A stretch of DNA of 39,683 nucleotides from Desulfamplus magnetovallimortis (GTDB lineage: Bacteria > Desulfobacterota > Desulfobacteria > Desulfobacterales > Desulfobacteraceae). The position numbers were made by a program, and so were the translations under genes. The DNA is taken from the NCBI RefSeq assembly GCF_900170035.1, contig NZ_LT828546.1, positions 194,911 through 234,593 of the forward strand. The letters are read 5' to 3'. The notes under the pieces were generated by a model. The model saw nothing but the letters and a program-made list of their open reading frames with translations, did not search any database and was not told where the DNA came from. Below are positions 17,233 through 25,172 of this stretch, in pieces (within the stretch, counting starts at the first letter, position 1; every line of letters begins with the position of its first letter).

Positions 17233-18690
17233 ATGTTGCAAACCATCATTAATTTCACCAGTTGCTGCCGTTCCTATGGTCTTAAGGTCTCCACAAGCGA
17301 GGTAATTGACTGCATTGCCCAGATAAACTTAACAGATCCACTTGACGAACAAACATTTAAAACCATTTTACAGGCCAATTTTGCCAAAAGCAGGAGGGAA
17401 CAAAGCAGATTCACATATATATATAACCTCTTCTTTCACGCCATACAATGTGAAAAAGAGATTCCAAAGCCAGATGATATACTTATACATAATTCTGAGA
17501 AAAAAAACACACATCCATCTCATCTTCCAGATATATTAAGTGAATTTATGGACTTTCTTGAAGAAAGTCAAGCTGAAGGCTTTTCTACCGAAGAAAGGCA
17601 GCTTTTAGAATTTATACAGGGAAAACCTTCCTCTTTTCTTGAAACCATTCACAATTTAAATACAAAATCAGTAAAACAACAAAAATTTTTTAAATCAAAT
17701 ATGGATCAACTCTCCGGCAAATTGGGCATAATGCTTCTTATAAACCAGATGCGACAGAAAATAATGCATCTTGCCGGTGGCAACTTTGATAATAGTGATA
17801 AAAAAAGCATCTCCATAAAGGGTGAGAAGGAAACCAAATATTTAATATCACAAATCAATGGCCGCCTTGATAACGCCTATTCACTTCTCACAGAAGAACC
17901 AAGGGAAAATAATGATTCTATCATGGAGAAAAAAGCCCGTATCAATTCTTTGGGGATGCTGGAAGAAAAACCATTTTCATCACTTACCCCCCTTGAAATA
18001 AACAAGGTAAAAGAGAGAATGGATGGATTGGCCAGAAAATTGAAAGATCAGGCAGGCAGACGCTTTGCTGTAAAAAACAAAGGGCGGATGGATATAAAAA
18101 AAACATTGCGCCATGCAGGAAAATACCAGGGAGTACCTGTAAAAATAATATTCAAAAACAAGCCCCTTAACAGGGCAAACCTTATTGTGCTTTGTGATAT
18201 ATCAGGGTCTGTCTGGTCATCTGCCAGATTCATGCTGGCAATCCTCTACTCTCTTAAGGAGTGCTTTCAAAATATTAGAAGCTATATCTTTGTTGCGGAA
18301 ATCACTGAAATAACAGATTTTTTAACTCATGATGACGTTAACGAAGCAATTGAAAAAATGCTCAAAGAGATCCCCATCAATACCAATGCACCAACAGATT
18401 ACGGAGCCACATTATCTACATTTAAGAAAGATTTCAGCCACCTTATTAACCAAAAAAGTACCCTCATAATAATGGGAGATGGCCGATCAAACTATCTCAA
18501 TCCCCAGGCTCACATACTTGGAGAGCTACGCGAAAAATGCCGCAGGATTATATGGTTGACACCAGAAGCCTACAACACTTGGAATAAGGGTGACTGTGAA
18601 CTATCTGCATACAGACCGCACTGCCACGAATTGAGAACCTGCATGAACCTTGACCATTTGACCCAGTTCATACAGGAGCTTGTCCTTTAA
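17233..18690 (+). CDS. CoxE-like VWA domain protein
   Basis: A 485-residue protein whose C-terminal 170 residues are a von Willebrand A domain of the CoxE type. The metal site (MIDAS) DISGS is at residues 322-326, the Thr-Asp pair is in APTDYGATL, and IIMGDGRSNYL and RRIIWLTPEAYNTW are family-typical late segments. The N-terminal 280 residues are helical and charged. VWA_CoxE proteins pair with MoxR ATPases to insert metal cofactors or assemble complexes; the matching MoxR is at 10071. ATG at 17233 has no strong ribosome site. It is separated from the MoxR gene by the roadblock/MglA group and the inverted PATAN gene. Confidence 0.88.
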   Translation: MLQTIINFTSCCRSYGLKVSTSEVIDCIAQINLTDPLDEQTFKTILQANFAKSRREQSRFTYIYNLFFHAIQCEKEIPKPDDILIHNSEKKNTHPSHLPDILSEFMDFLEESQAEGFSTEERQLLEFIQGKPSSFLETIHNLNTKSVKQQKFFKSNMDQLSGKLGIMLLINQMRQKIMHLAGGNFDNSDKKSISIKGEKETKYLISQINGRLDNAYSLLTEEPRENNDSIMEKKARINSLGMLEEKPFSSLTPLEINKVKERMDGLARKLKDQAGRRFAVKNKGRMDIKKTLRHAGKYQGVPVKIIFKNKPLNRANLIVLCDISGSVWSSARFMLAILYSLKECFQNIRSYIFVAEITEITDFLTHDDVNEAIEKMLKEIPINTNAPTDYGATLSTFKKDFSHLINQKSTLIIMGDGRSNYLNPQAHILGELREKCRRIIWLTPEAYNTWNKGDCELSAYRPHCHELRTCMNLDHLTQFIQELVL

Positions 18691-18773
18691 ATTTAAAGAG
18701 AGATAGTCTCTCTGTCATGTAAAAGGGTTTACAAAAAGAAATGGATTATTATTATTCTTGAGATGTTTCAATC

Positions 18774-18804
18774 TGAAAGTGTAAACTGGGAAATGAAGCA
18801 TGCC
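18774..18804. mobile_element. Right-end fragment of a family D element
   Basis: TGAAAGTGTAAACTGGG followed by AAATGAAGCATGCC matches the right end of the family D elements at 5652 and 19524. No left end is visible upstream, so it is a remnant. Confidence 0.55.
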
Positions 18805-18849
18805 CATTTTTACGGTAATATTATCAAAAACAACACAAGGAAATAAATT

Positions 18850-19506
18850 ATGCTCAAACTTGGAGAAAAAGGTGCTGTACCACAGAAAGACAAGGAAACC
18901 TATGCAATTGCCCCTCACATCCCGTGCGGTGTTATTACACCTGATCAACTGAGAACCATTGCTGATGTGGCAGACAAATATAAAGCTGCTGCCGTAAAAA
19001 TCACCAGTGCATCCAGAATTGCCATTGTAGGGCTTAAAGAAGAAGATATTGACAATGTCTGGAAAGATCTCGAGCTAAACCTTGGACATGCTGTGGGTCT
19101 TTGTGTAAGAAGCATAAAAGCGTGCCCGGGGACAGCATTCTGCAAACTGGCTCAACAGGACAGCCTTGGAATGGGTATGAAACTTGATGAAATCTACCAC
19201 GGCATGATTCTTCCCAGCAAAACCAAAATGGGTGTCAGCGGCTGCACAAACCAGTGCGCTGAAAACTGTATCAAGGATGTCTCCCTAATGGGAAAAAAGA
19301 GCGGCTGGACATTGATGGTGGGCGGAAACGGAGCATCAAAGCCAAGACTTGCAGATACATTGGCCGAGGAGTTAGACGATGAAACCGCCCTTGAAATGAT
19401 AGGAAAAATTATAGCCTATTATCAAGAAAATGGCAAAAAAGGTGAACGTATCGGAAAGATGATTGACCGAATCGGCCTTGATAACATGAAAGCAGCGATA
19501 CTATAA
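18850..19506 (+). CDS. Small assimilatory-type sulfite reductase (alSiR family)
   Basis: A 218-residue protein, the same length as the low-molecular-weight assimilatory-type sulfite reductase of Desulfovibrio vulgaris. It is a single nitrite/sulfite reductase half-domain with siroheme coupled to a 4Fe-4S cluster. Cluster ligands are visible as C92-x5-C98 (ACPGTAFCK) and C132-x3-C136 (GCTNQC), with an extra C140. Residues TSASRIAI near position 52 fit the siroheme-binding strand. ATG at 18850 has AAGGA eight bases upstream. It is monocistronic, with family D fragments on both sides. In vivo role (assimilation, nitrite or sulfite detoxification) is unsettled for this family. Confidence 0.88.
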   Translation: MLKLGEKGAVPQKDKETYAIAPHIPCGVITPDQLRTIADVADKYKAAAVKITSASRIAIVGLKEEDIDNVWKDLELNLGHAVGLCVRSIKACPGTAFCKLAQQDSLGMGMKLDEIYHGMILPSKTKMGVSGCTNQCAENCIKDVSLMGKKSGWTLMVGGNGASKPRLADTLAEELDDETALEMIGKIIAYYQENGKKGERIGKMIDRIGLDNMKAAIL

Positions 19507-19523
19507 TTTTGCTATCATATCCT

Positions 19524-19629
19524 GGCATCCTTCATATCATACAGAAAGTACTTTACACTTTCCGGAACAGTATCCCCAAAAAACGGACATTCTGTTCGTG
19601 AAAGTGTAAACTGGGAAATGAAAGATGCC
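19524..19629. mobile_element. Family D MITE, copy 3, with 8-bp target duplication
   Basis: The 106-bp element runs from GGCATCCTTCATATCAT to GAAATGAAAGATGCC, with inner arms ACTTTACACTTTCCGGAACAG and CTGTTCGTGAAAGTGTAAACT pairing imperfectly. Both sides carry CATATCCT (19516-19523 and 19630-19637). No coding capacity. Confidence 0.9.
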
Positions 19630-19679
19630 CATATCCTATAGTTATTTGATTTATCTGAATCAGGATAACCAGGATAAAA

Positions 19680-19822
19680 ACTCAAAATCGACATTTTGTT
19701 GCATTTTTTGTAGTTGTTGCAATTGGCTGAATGAGTATAACCAGTATGAAAAGGATGTTCAGGTCAGATAATCCTGCCTTATCCTGTTAATCCAGTGTAT
19801 CCTGATTCTGATAGCATCACAG
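19680..19822 (+). repeat. Family A palindromic element, copy 4, degenerate
   Basis: The left end ACTCAAAATCGACATTTTG is clear and the middle keeps TAACCAGTATG, ATCCTG and TATCCTGATTCTGATAG, but the right terminus is decayed. A short piece of another copy (CTGAATCAGGATAACCAGG) precedes it at about 19655. It ends about 35 bp from the cobT stop. Confidence 0.65.
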
Positions 19823-19856
19823 GCAATCTTTTCAGGGGTTCATCAACCCCTGGAAA

Positions 19857-21989
19857 TCAGGATTTCTTTTTCATGGCAACCTTTGCATCTTCAAATGAAG
19901 CCATCTCGCACATGATCTTACAGGCAGCTTCTGCTGTATTGATTGTAAGTGCGGCTCCTGTACCTTCACCAAGACGCATACCAAAATCAATAACCGGTTC
20001 AAGTCCCATATAATCCAGTGCAGCTTTCTGGGCTACCTCCACAGATTTGTGTCCTGATATAAGATATCCTGCAATATCGGGATTAATGACATACGCCACA
20101 AGGCCGGCAGCCGTTGATATAACCCCATCCAGTAGAACTGCTGCTCCCCTTGATGCAGCAGCAAGAACAGCACCTGTTATACCTGCAATTTCATAGCCTC
20201 CAACCCTCATTAGAATGTCAAATCCATCATTGGAGTTGGGTCTATGGAAAGCTATAGCCTTTTCAATTACCTTGATTTTGTGCTCAAGCCCTCTGTTATC
20301 AATACCGGTACCCCTGCCGGCAGCGTCAGCAGGAGAAATTCCGGTAATAACACTTATTATGGCAGAGGCGGACGTTGTATTACCAATTCCCATCTCTCCG
20401 ACACCCACAATATCAAGAGCAGATAGGGAGTGCCTCTTTAAAAAAACCTCCATACCCCTTCTGACAGCGAGAAGAACCTCCCTGCGGGTCATGGCAGGTT
20501 CAATTGTAAAGTTACGTGTTCCTTTCCGGATTTTTGCTGTAATAAGATCATGATGCTCATCAAAGTTACCGTTTACCCCCATATCAACAATCTTCATCTC
20601 AATATTGTGATGCCGGCAGAGTACATTTATGGCTGCACCGCCATTTAAGAAGTTGAGAACCATCTGATGTGTCACTTCAGAAGGATATGCAGAGACCCCC
20701 TCTTCAGTAACACCATGGTCACCTGCAAAAACAAAAAGAGCTTTTCCATTGGGCCTTATTTCCGGTAACAGGCTCTTTTGAATAAGACTCATCTGAATGG
20801 CCAGATTCTCAAGAGTTCCAAGTGCACCAAGGGGTTTGGTCTTATTGTCAATTTTGCCCTGAACAGCAGGCCTGAAATCCTGTCTTACAGGAGAAACAGA
20901 AGAAATGATAAAGTCACACCAGGATTGATCTGATATGACTGAATCCACGGCATCCTTATTTTCCTCTTGCCGGAAAGCAGATGATTTTTCTGACTTCTCC
21001 TGTAAAACCCGGCCATGAATCCTGCCTTGGAAATCAATAATATATTTTAATGCCTTTCCTGCAAGAATATCCGGCAGAAGCCACGATACAGCATCAGGTG
21101 TAACAATATCCTCCACAAGATGCCCAAGCAAAGCTGCATTCTTCTCCATAAAAGGTATGGCATCCATCATATTTTTTCGGGTCAGGCCATAGGAACCGGT
21201 AACTTTAAGCTCTTTGTAATGAATCAGATTAACAAGATTGGTTTCAATATGCTCATTTTTGGAAAGCCCGCTAAAAAAAGATATCCGCCCCCCCTTTGCA
21301 CCCTTTACAATAGCAAGATCAAAGGCAATATGATCAGCACATGCATTTATAACAGCATCAAAATCACTTTCAAAAGTATCCTTGACACACTCAATGGCTG
21401 TTGCATCAAGAAACGGGCGTATCCTGTCAATCTTCTCCTCATGTTTCTCTATTACAAGGGGTACAGCTCCACGATCCCTGCATGCAAGTGCTGCAACAAG
21501 CCCTACTGTTCCTCCTCCGTAAATTATAACCCTCTCTCCTGTCTGAAGTTCGAGTTTGTCAAGGGCATTGAAGACGCAGCCGGCAGGCTCTGCAAAACAG
21601 CCAATATAAAGAGGATTAATATCGGGCAAAGGCAAAAGGGATTGCTTTGGAAGTGCCACAAACTCGGCAAAACCGCCATCGTGGTGAAACCCTGTGATCT
21701 TCATATCCTCACAAAGATTTTCACGCCCGTTGATGCAGTAAGAGCATTGACCGCAGCTTTGCCCAGGCCATACAGCAAATAGATTACCTGAATCATCTTC
21801 CACAACCATCTCATGACCAGGAACCCTTGGGAAACAAAGGTCTCTGTGCCCCTGTTTCCACATCTTGGCATCGGTTTTACAGATAGCACAATAAAGAACT
21901 TTTAATAATCTAAAATCATCCGGTAACTCATTAAGAGGTGCATCTTCAATATCAAGTTTTTCAAGACCTTTCAAAATCAGTCGTTTCAT
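19857..21989 (-). CDS. cobT: Fusion of zinc-dependent MDR dehydrogenase and CobT phosphoribosyltransferase
   Basis: A single 710-residue frame with two enzymes. Residues about 1-330 are a medium-chain dehydrogenase: catalytic zinc region CAICKTD and PGHEMV, structural zinc site CGQCSYCINGRENLC, nucleotide fold VIIYGGGTVGLVAALAC. Residues about 360-710 are CobT, which attaches the cobamide lower-ligand base to ribose phosphate from nicotinate mononucleotide: LGALGTLENLAIQ, FAGDHGVTEEGVSAYP, GEMGIGNTTSASA, and RLGEGTGAAL with the catalytic Glu. A linker of about 30 charged residues joins them. ATG at 21989 is preferred over the TTG or other starts further up, which add atypical residues. Oxidoreductase substrate unknown; it may prepare the lower ligand. 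Confidence 0.88.
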   Translation of the reverse strand: MKRLILKGLEKLDIEDAPLNELPDDFRLLKVLYCAICKTDAKMWKQGHRDLCFPRVPGHEMVVEDDSGNLFAVWPGQSCGQCSYCINGRENLCEDMKITGFHHDGGFAEFVALPKQSLLPLPDINPLYIGCFAEPAGCVFNALDKLELQTGERVIIYGGGTVGLVAALACRDRGAVPLVIEKHEEKIDRIRPFLDATAIECVKDTFESDFDAVINACADHIAFDLAIVKGAKGGRISFFSGLSKNEHIETNLVNLIHYKELKVTGSYGLTRKNMMDAIPFMEKNAALLGHLVEDIVTPDAVSWLLPDILAGKALKYIIDFQGRIHGRVLQEKSEKSSAFRQEENKDAVDSVISDQSWCDFIISSVSPVRQDFRPAVQGKIDNKTKPLGALGTLENLAIQMSLIQKSLLPEIRPNGKALFVFAGDHGVTEEGVSAYPSEVTHQMVLNFLNGGAAINVLCRHHNIEMKIVDMGVNGNFDEHHDLITAKIRKGTRNFTIEPAMTRREVLLAVRRGMEVFLKRHSLSALDIVGVGEMGIGNTTSASAIISVITGISPADAAGRGTGIDNRGLEHKIKVIEKAIAFHRPNSNDGFDILMRVGGYEIAGITGAVLAAASRGAAVLLDGVISTAAGLVAYVINPDIAGYLISGHKSVEVAQKAALDYMGLEPVIDFGMRLGEGTGAALTINTAEAACKIMCEMASFEDAKVAMKKKS

Positions 21990-22072
21990 TTTTGTTTTCC
22001 GTTTATTTTCACAAAATCCTCCAAAATCAGATTTAAGCACAAAGAGATTTTTCTCACAATCAGAATCTTCTC

Positions 22073-22279
22073 TTAAATAGGCTCTTCTCTTAAAACCAAT
22101 TTAAAAACCTCAGGCTCCATATTTTGCTCCCTTGAGGCATACTTTACATGCTCTTTGACCTTATCAAGCTGATTCATTGGAAATACCGATGCCTTGTCAA
22201 GTCCACATAGGTGGTATTGGCTATCCTTTACCCTGAGGTATTTATCAGCACTTTTAATTACCAGAAGTTCGGTTTCCAT
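22073..22279 (-). CDS. Small hypothetical protein
   Basis: A 68-residue protein beginning METELLVIKSADKYLRV, mixed alpha/beta, with charged C-terminal half. I do not recognise it. ATG at 22279 has AAAGGA nine bases upstream, which makes it a believable gene; the frame extends upstream to 22381 but that part overlaps a plus-strand gene remnant. It lies 83 bp before the dehydrogenase-CobT fusion on the same strand, so it is probably co-transcribed with it. Confidence 0.6.
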   Translation of the reverse strand: METELLVIKSADKYLRVKDSQYHLCGLDKASVFPMNQLDKVKEHVKYASREQNMEPEVFKLVLREEPI

Positions 22280-22301
22280 AATTCCATTTCCTTTGCCGTG
22301 A

Positions 22302-22641
22302 AAATACATTCTGTTTTCGGTTGAAGATGAAAACCCTGAAGGTGTTATTATGGCCGGAACAGTAACAAATTTTGAAAGCAATCTTAATACTTTTAGGCAT
22401 CTTTCATTTATCGGTTTACACTTTTCTGAACCATGATTTTCATGATTAAGGGATTTTCTTGATTATTCATCATGTTAATCCTTAAATCCTTTAATCATGG
22501 TTCAAAATTTTCCGAAAAGTGTAAACTACTTTTGAGCTGATATGAAGGATGCCTACTTTTATGATTGATTCTTTTGTGTGTGAAGAAGATGGTACACGCA
22601 TTCTTTCCGACTTGAATCCAGAGCTGACTGTGATTGATTAG
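22302..22641 (+). pseudogene. Gene remnant split by a family D MITE
   Basis: If the element at 22396-22553 and one copy of its 8-bp duplication are removed, the plus strand gives one open frame of about 58 codons. It runs from just after a TGA (22299-22301) to TAG at 22639-22641. It reads ILFSVEDENPEGVIMAG, then NLNTFMIDSFVCEEDGTRI and ends LNPELTVID. The composition looks protein-like, as the C-terminal end of a lost gene. I do not recognise the family. The 5' part is missing or overlaps the start of the minus-strand small gene, so it may also be chance. Confidence 0.4.
22396..22553. mobile_element. Family D MITE, copy 4, long form, with 8-bp target duplication
   Basis: The 158-bp element starts GGCATCTTTCATTTATCGG and ends GATATGAAGGATGCC. 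Outer arms contain GTTTACACTTTTC and GAAAAGTGTAAAC; inner arms contain CATGATTAAGGGATT and AATCCTTTAATCATG. Both sides carry TACTTTTA (22388-22395 and 22554-22561). It is the only fully intact long form in the window. Confidence 0.92.
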
Positions 22642-22690
22642 TACTATTAATTACATTTATCCTGTTTGGAATCCCATTAAAAAAATTTAC

Positions 22691-22748
22691 GTAGGGGTCG
22701 GGTTCCATATCCGCCCTAAATGGGGCAGAAATGTATTCTGCCCCCTAC
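22691..22748. repeat. Hairpin repeat, GTAGGGG/CCCCTAC
   Basis: GTAGGGG at 22691 and CCCCTAC ending at 22748 pair, and the inner GGGGCAGAA and TTCTGCCCC pair again around ATGTA. It borders the family C repeats on its right. No gene is visible in 22642-22940. Confidence 0.6.
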
Positions 22749-22750
22749 AG

Positions 22751-22920
22751 TTTCATATAACGTACATGGCTGATGACCGCCACAATCGAAGAGTTGAAAG
22801 TCTTTATAAAAACAGCCATTTGCGGGGACTTTCATATAAACGTACATGGCGGATATCCGCCACAATCGAAGGAGTGAAAGTCATTTTTAAAACAGGCTGT
22901 TACAGAGACTTTCATATAAA
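22751..22920 (-). repeat. Family C hairpin repeat, two tandem copies, reverse orientation
   Basis: Reverse complements of the unit seen at 1-157: TTTCATATAACGTACATGGC, GCCACAATCGAAGAG and TGAAAGTC, twice in a row at about 80-bp spacing. The cluster ends about 20 bp from the stop of the TrpD-like gene. Confidence 0.75.
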
Positions 22921-22940
22921 AAAATTTCATCCAAAGGATA

Positions 22941-24059
22941 CTAATTTATCATAGTGGAAACTCTATCAAGCTTTGCAAGCCCTTTTTCCGGCTCTCTGTT
23001 CTGATTTTTGACCCATGCCTCAAGAGCCCCCTCAACCCTTCCATATTCAATGGCCTTTGAAGCAGCTTCAATGCCGGATTCAATTGTGGTTTCACTGCCT
23101 GCGACATAGTATATAAGAGCAGCATTCAAAACTGCGGCATCACGCCTTGCACCATGCTCCTTTCCTTTAATAAGCGAAAGAAATCTGCGGGGTTCCTCGG
23201 CTATATTCTTATCAGGGGCAATGGCACTACAGTCATGAAGATCCATTTTAAACGATTTGGGAGCAAATTCATACTCCTCAATTGAACCATCATTTTTAAG
23301 CTCGGCACACCAGGTTGTTCCGCACACTGATGCCTCATCCATGCCCTTGTCAGAACCATCAATTCCACCGTGGAGCACCAATGCACGCTCAAATCCGATG
23401 GCCTTCATCACATTCACCACCGGAAGAAGCATATCCTTTGAATATACACCCCGAACCGCCCTTCTCGGCATGGCAGGGTTTGCAAGGGATGCTGCAATAT
23501 TAAGAGTAGAGCCAAAAAAAATCTGGGAAAGAATCCTGCCAAGTGCCATGGGATGAATTTGGGGACTCATACCATTAAAAAGGCCGATGTTTGCAGTTTC
23601 AATACTTTTTGCCACAATATCTGCCGAACACTCAACATCCACACCAAGGGATTCTGCCATATCAACTGTCCCGCACTTTGATGTGATTGCCCTTGCACCA
23701 TGACGTGCCATTGGGATTCCAGCCGATGAAGCTATGAGGGAAGCGGCGGTACTTATGTTAAATGTCTTAAAACTGTCCATTCCGGTACCGCTGTTCTCCA
23801 CAACAGGAACTCCACCATTGGTATTAAGCTGAACCCTTATGGTATCCATCTCATAAATGGCTTCCCATGCTCCGGCCACCTCTTCGGCTGTTTCACCTTT
23901 GGCATTCAGGGCAGCAAGAAATGCCCCCTGCTGCATATCTGTAATCTCATTGTTCAATATCTGCCTGAAAGCATCCCTTGACTCTTCCCTTGTAAGGTGA
24001 CTCTTTTGAATCAAGCGGGTAATAAGGGTGCCAAATTGTCGATTTCTCACCAAATCCAT
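22941..24059 (-). CDS. TrpD-family phosphoribosyltransferase, divergent paralogue
   Basis: A 372-residue member of the anthranilate phosphoribosyltransferase/nucleoside phosphorylase fold. PRPP-site motifs are present but altered: NSGTGMDSFKTFNISTAAS (TrpD has GTGGD), ARHGARAITSKCGTVD (TrpD has KHGNR...SGSAD), and the metal pair in KGMDEASVCG. In TrpD the acceptor site has a VR...GIRT.FN..GPLTNP block; here it reads LSQIFFGSTLNIAASLANP, so both conserved arginines are gone by my hand alignment. Anthranilate is therefore unlikely to be the substrate. ATG at 24059 has GAGGA nine bases upstream. It lies 45 bp after aroQ on the same strand. Confidence 0.78.
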   Translation of the reverse strand: MDLVRNRQFGTLITRLIQKSHLTREESRDAFRQILNNEITDMQQGAFLAALNAKGETAEEVAGAWEAIYEMDTIRVQLNTNGGVPVVENSGTGMDSFKTFNISTAASLIASSAGIPMARHGARAITSKCGTVDMAESLGVDVECSADIVAKSIETANIGLFNGMSPQIHPMALGRILSQIFFGSTLNIAASLANPAMPRRAVRGVYSKDMLLPVVNVMKAIGFERALVLHGGIDGSDKGMDEASVCGTTWCAELKNDGSIEEYEFAPKSFKMDLHDCSAIAPDKNIAEEPRRFLSLIKGKEHGARRDAAVLNAALIYYVAGSETTIESGIEAASKAIEYGRVEGALEAWVKNQNREPEKGLAKLDRVSTMIN

Positions 24060-24104
24060 CAAAAAAAATCCTCTATCCTGTGATCAATTTACTCTGTTCC
24101 ATAA

Positions 24105-24548
24105 TCAATTAAAATTTATCAGATCAACAATAGCTCTTATTCCAAGAAGATAGCTGTTAACCCCGAAACCTGTTATCTGACCCTTTGCAAGTGGGGCAAT
24201 CACGGAAAAATGGCGAAATTCTTCCCGTGCATGTACATGGGACATATGCACCTCAACTATGGGAACACTCAAGATACCAAGAGCATCCATTATACCATAG
24301 CTGTAATGTGTCCATGCACCGGCGTTAATAATCACACCATCCACATTTTCTTTGTGCGCCCTGTGAATCCGCTCAACCATATCACCTTCATGATTTGTTT
24401 GAAAGCATGTAACCTCAATACCCAGTTCTTTGCCAAGTTTTTTACACTGCTCATCTATTTCAGACAATGTAACAGTGCCATATTGCTGAGGATCCCTTTT
24501 TCCAAACATGTTGAGGTTAATTCCGTTAAGAACAACTATTTTTTTCAT
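24105..24548 (-). CDS. aroQ: Type II 3-dehydroquinate dehydratase
   Basis: A 147-residue enzyme that converts 3-dehydroquinate to 3-dehydroshikimate. Type II landmarks are visible: IVVLNGINLNMFGKRDPQQYG with the catalytic Tyr loop (here ending in YG), FQTNHEGDMVERIH, VIINAGAWTHYSYGI, and VEVHMSHVHAREEFRHFS with the catalytic His. Length is normal for AroQ dodecamer subunits. Its ATG overlaps the response-regulator stop by one base (TAATG), so translation is coupled to a signalling gene, which is unusual for a shikimate enzyme. It may serve the general shikimate pathway or a specialised aromatic pathway with its TrpD-like neighbour. Confidence 0.93.
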   Translation of the reverse strand: MKKIVVLNGINLNMFGKRDPQQYGTVTLSEIDEQCKKLGKELGIEVTCFQTNHEGDMVERIHRAHKENVDGVIINAGAWTHYSYGIMDALGILSVPIVEVHMSHVHAREEFRHFSVIAPLAKGQITGFGVNSYLLGIRAIVDLINFN

Positions 24549-25162
24549 TATGCTTTTGATTCCCTGTATAAATTAAATTCCTTATAATACTTTTTGGCAC
24601 AATCAGGGCAGATACCATGGGAAAATCGGGCATCTGAATGCTTTTGAATGTACTCTTCAAGCTTTACCCATGTTTGTTCTGTGGAACGGATATTTTTGCA
24701 GTGTGAGCAGATGGGAATAAGGCCTTCAAGGGTCTTGATCTGATCAAGTGTCTTTTGCAGCATCAAGTTGGAATTTATCAGCTTCTCCTGATATTTTACA
24801 ACCCTTTCCGCCACTGCAAGCCTTGCTTTTAATTCAATATTATCAAATGGTTTTGTGATGTAATCATCAGCTCCTTTTTCCAATGCAAACGCTATATCAT
24901 CCTTTGACTTTTTTCCTGTCAAAATAATGATGTAAGGAGGGTTATCAGCAAAATGCCTCTTAACCTCAGTGCATATTGATACCCCGTCCATACCGGGCAT
25001 CATCCAGTCAAGAATGGCTATTTTAACTGAAGGATCATTAATCAGATAGTTTAGTGCCTCGTCCCCTCTTTTTGCAAGATCTGCTCTGTATCCAATTTTT
25101 TCCAGCACAGCCTGCAAATAAAGCCCAGATGTCAAATTGTCTTCTGCAACCAAGAGTTTCAT
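24548..25162 (-). CDS. Response regulator with C-terminal Cys-rich (zinc-binding-like) module
   Basis: A 204-residue protein. Residues 1-120 are a receiver domain: acidic residues ED at 7-8, phospho-acceptor D52 in AILDWMMPGMDG, and K104 in ITKPF. A short coiled coil follows (about 115-145), then a module with C152-x2-C155 and C185-x2-C188 (ICSHCKNIRS, GICPDC), a spacing that would bind one zinc. No DNA-binding or GGDEF output is present. ATG at 25162 has AAAGGA six bases upstream and lies 10 bp after the histidine kinase. It is the likely partner of that kinase's HPt domain. The Cys module also occurs at the ends of other delta-type signalling proteins. Confidence 0.87.
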   Translation of the reverse strand: MKLLVAEDNLTSGLYLQAVLEKIGYRADLAKRGDEALNYLINDPSVKIAILDWMMPGMDGVSICTEVKRHFADNPPYIIILTGKKSKDDIAFALEKGADDYITKPFDNIELKARLAVAERVVKYQEKLINSNLMLQKTLDQIKTLEGLIPICSHCKNIRSTEQTWVKLEEYIQKHSDARFSHGICPDCAKKYYKEFNLYRESKA

Positions 25163-25172
25163 GGCTATCCTT

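Noticed and set aside
21120-21782. Long plus-strand frame of 220 codons opposite the dehydrogenase-CobT fusion
   Set aside because: The minus strand has clear dehydrogenase motifs over the same stretch; the plus-strand frame has no recognisable pattern and no ribosome site.
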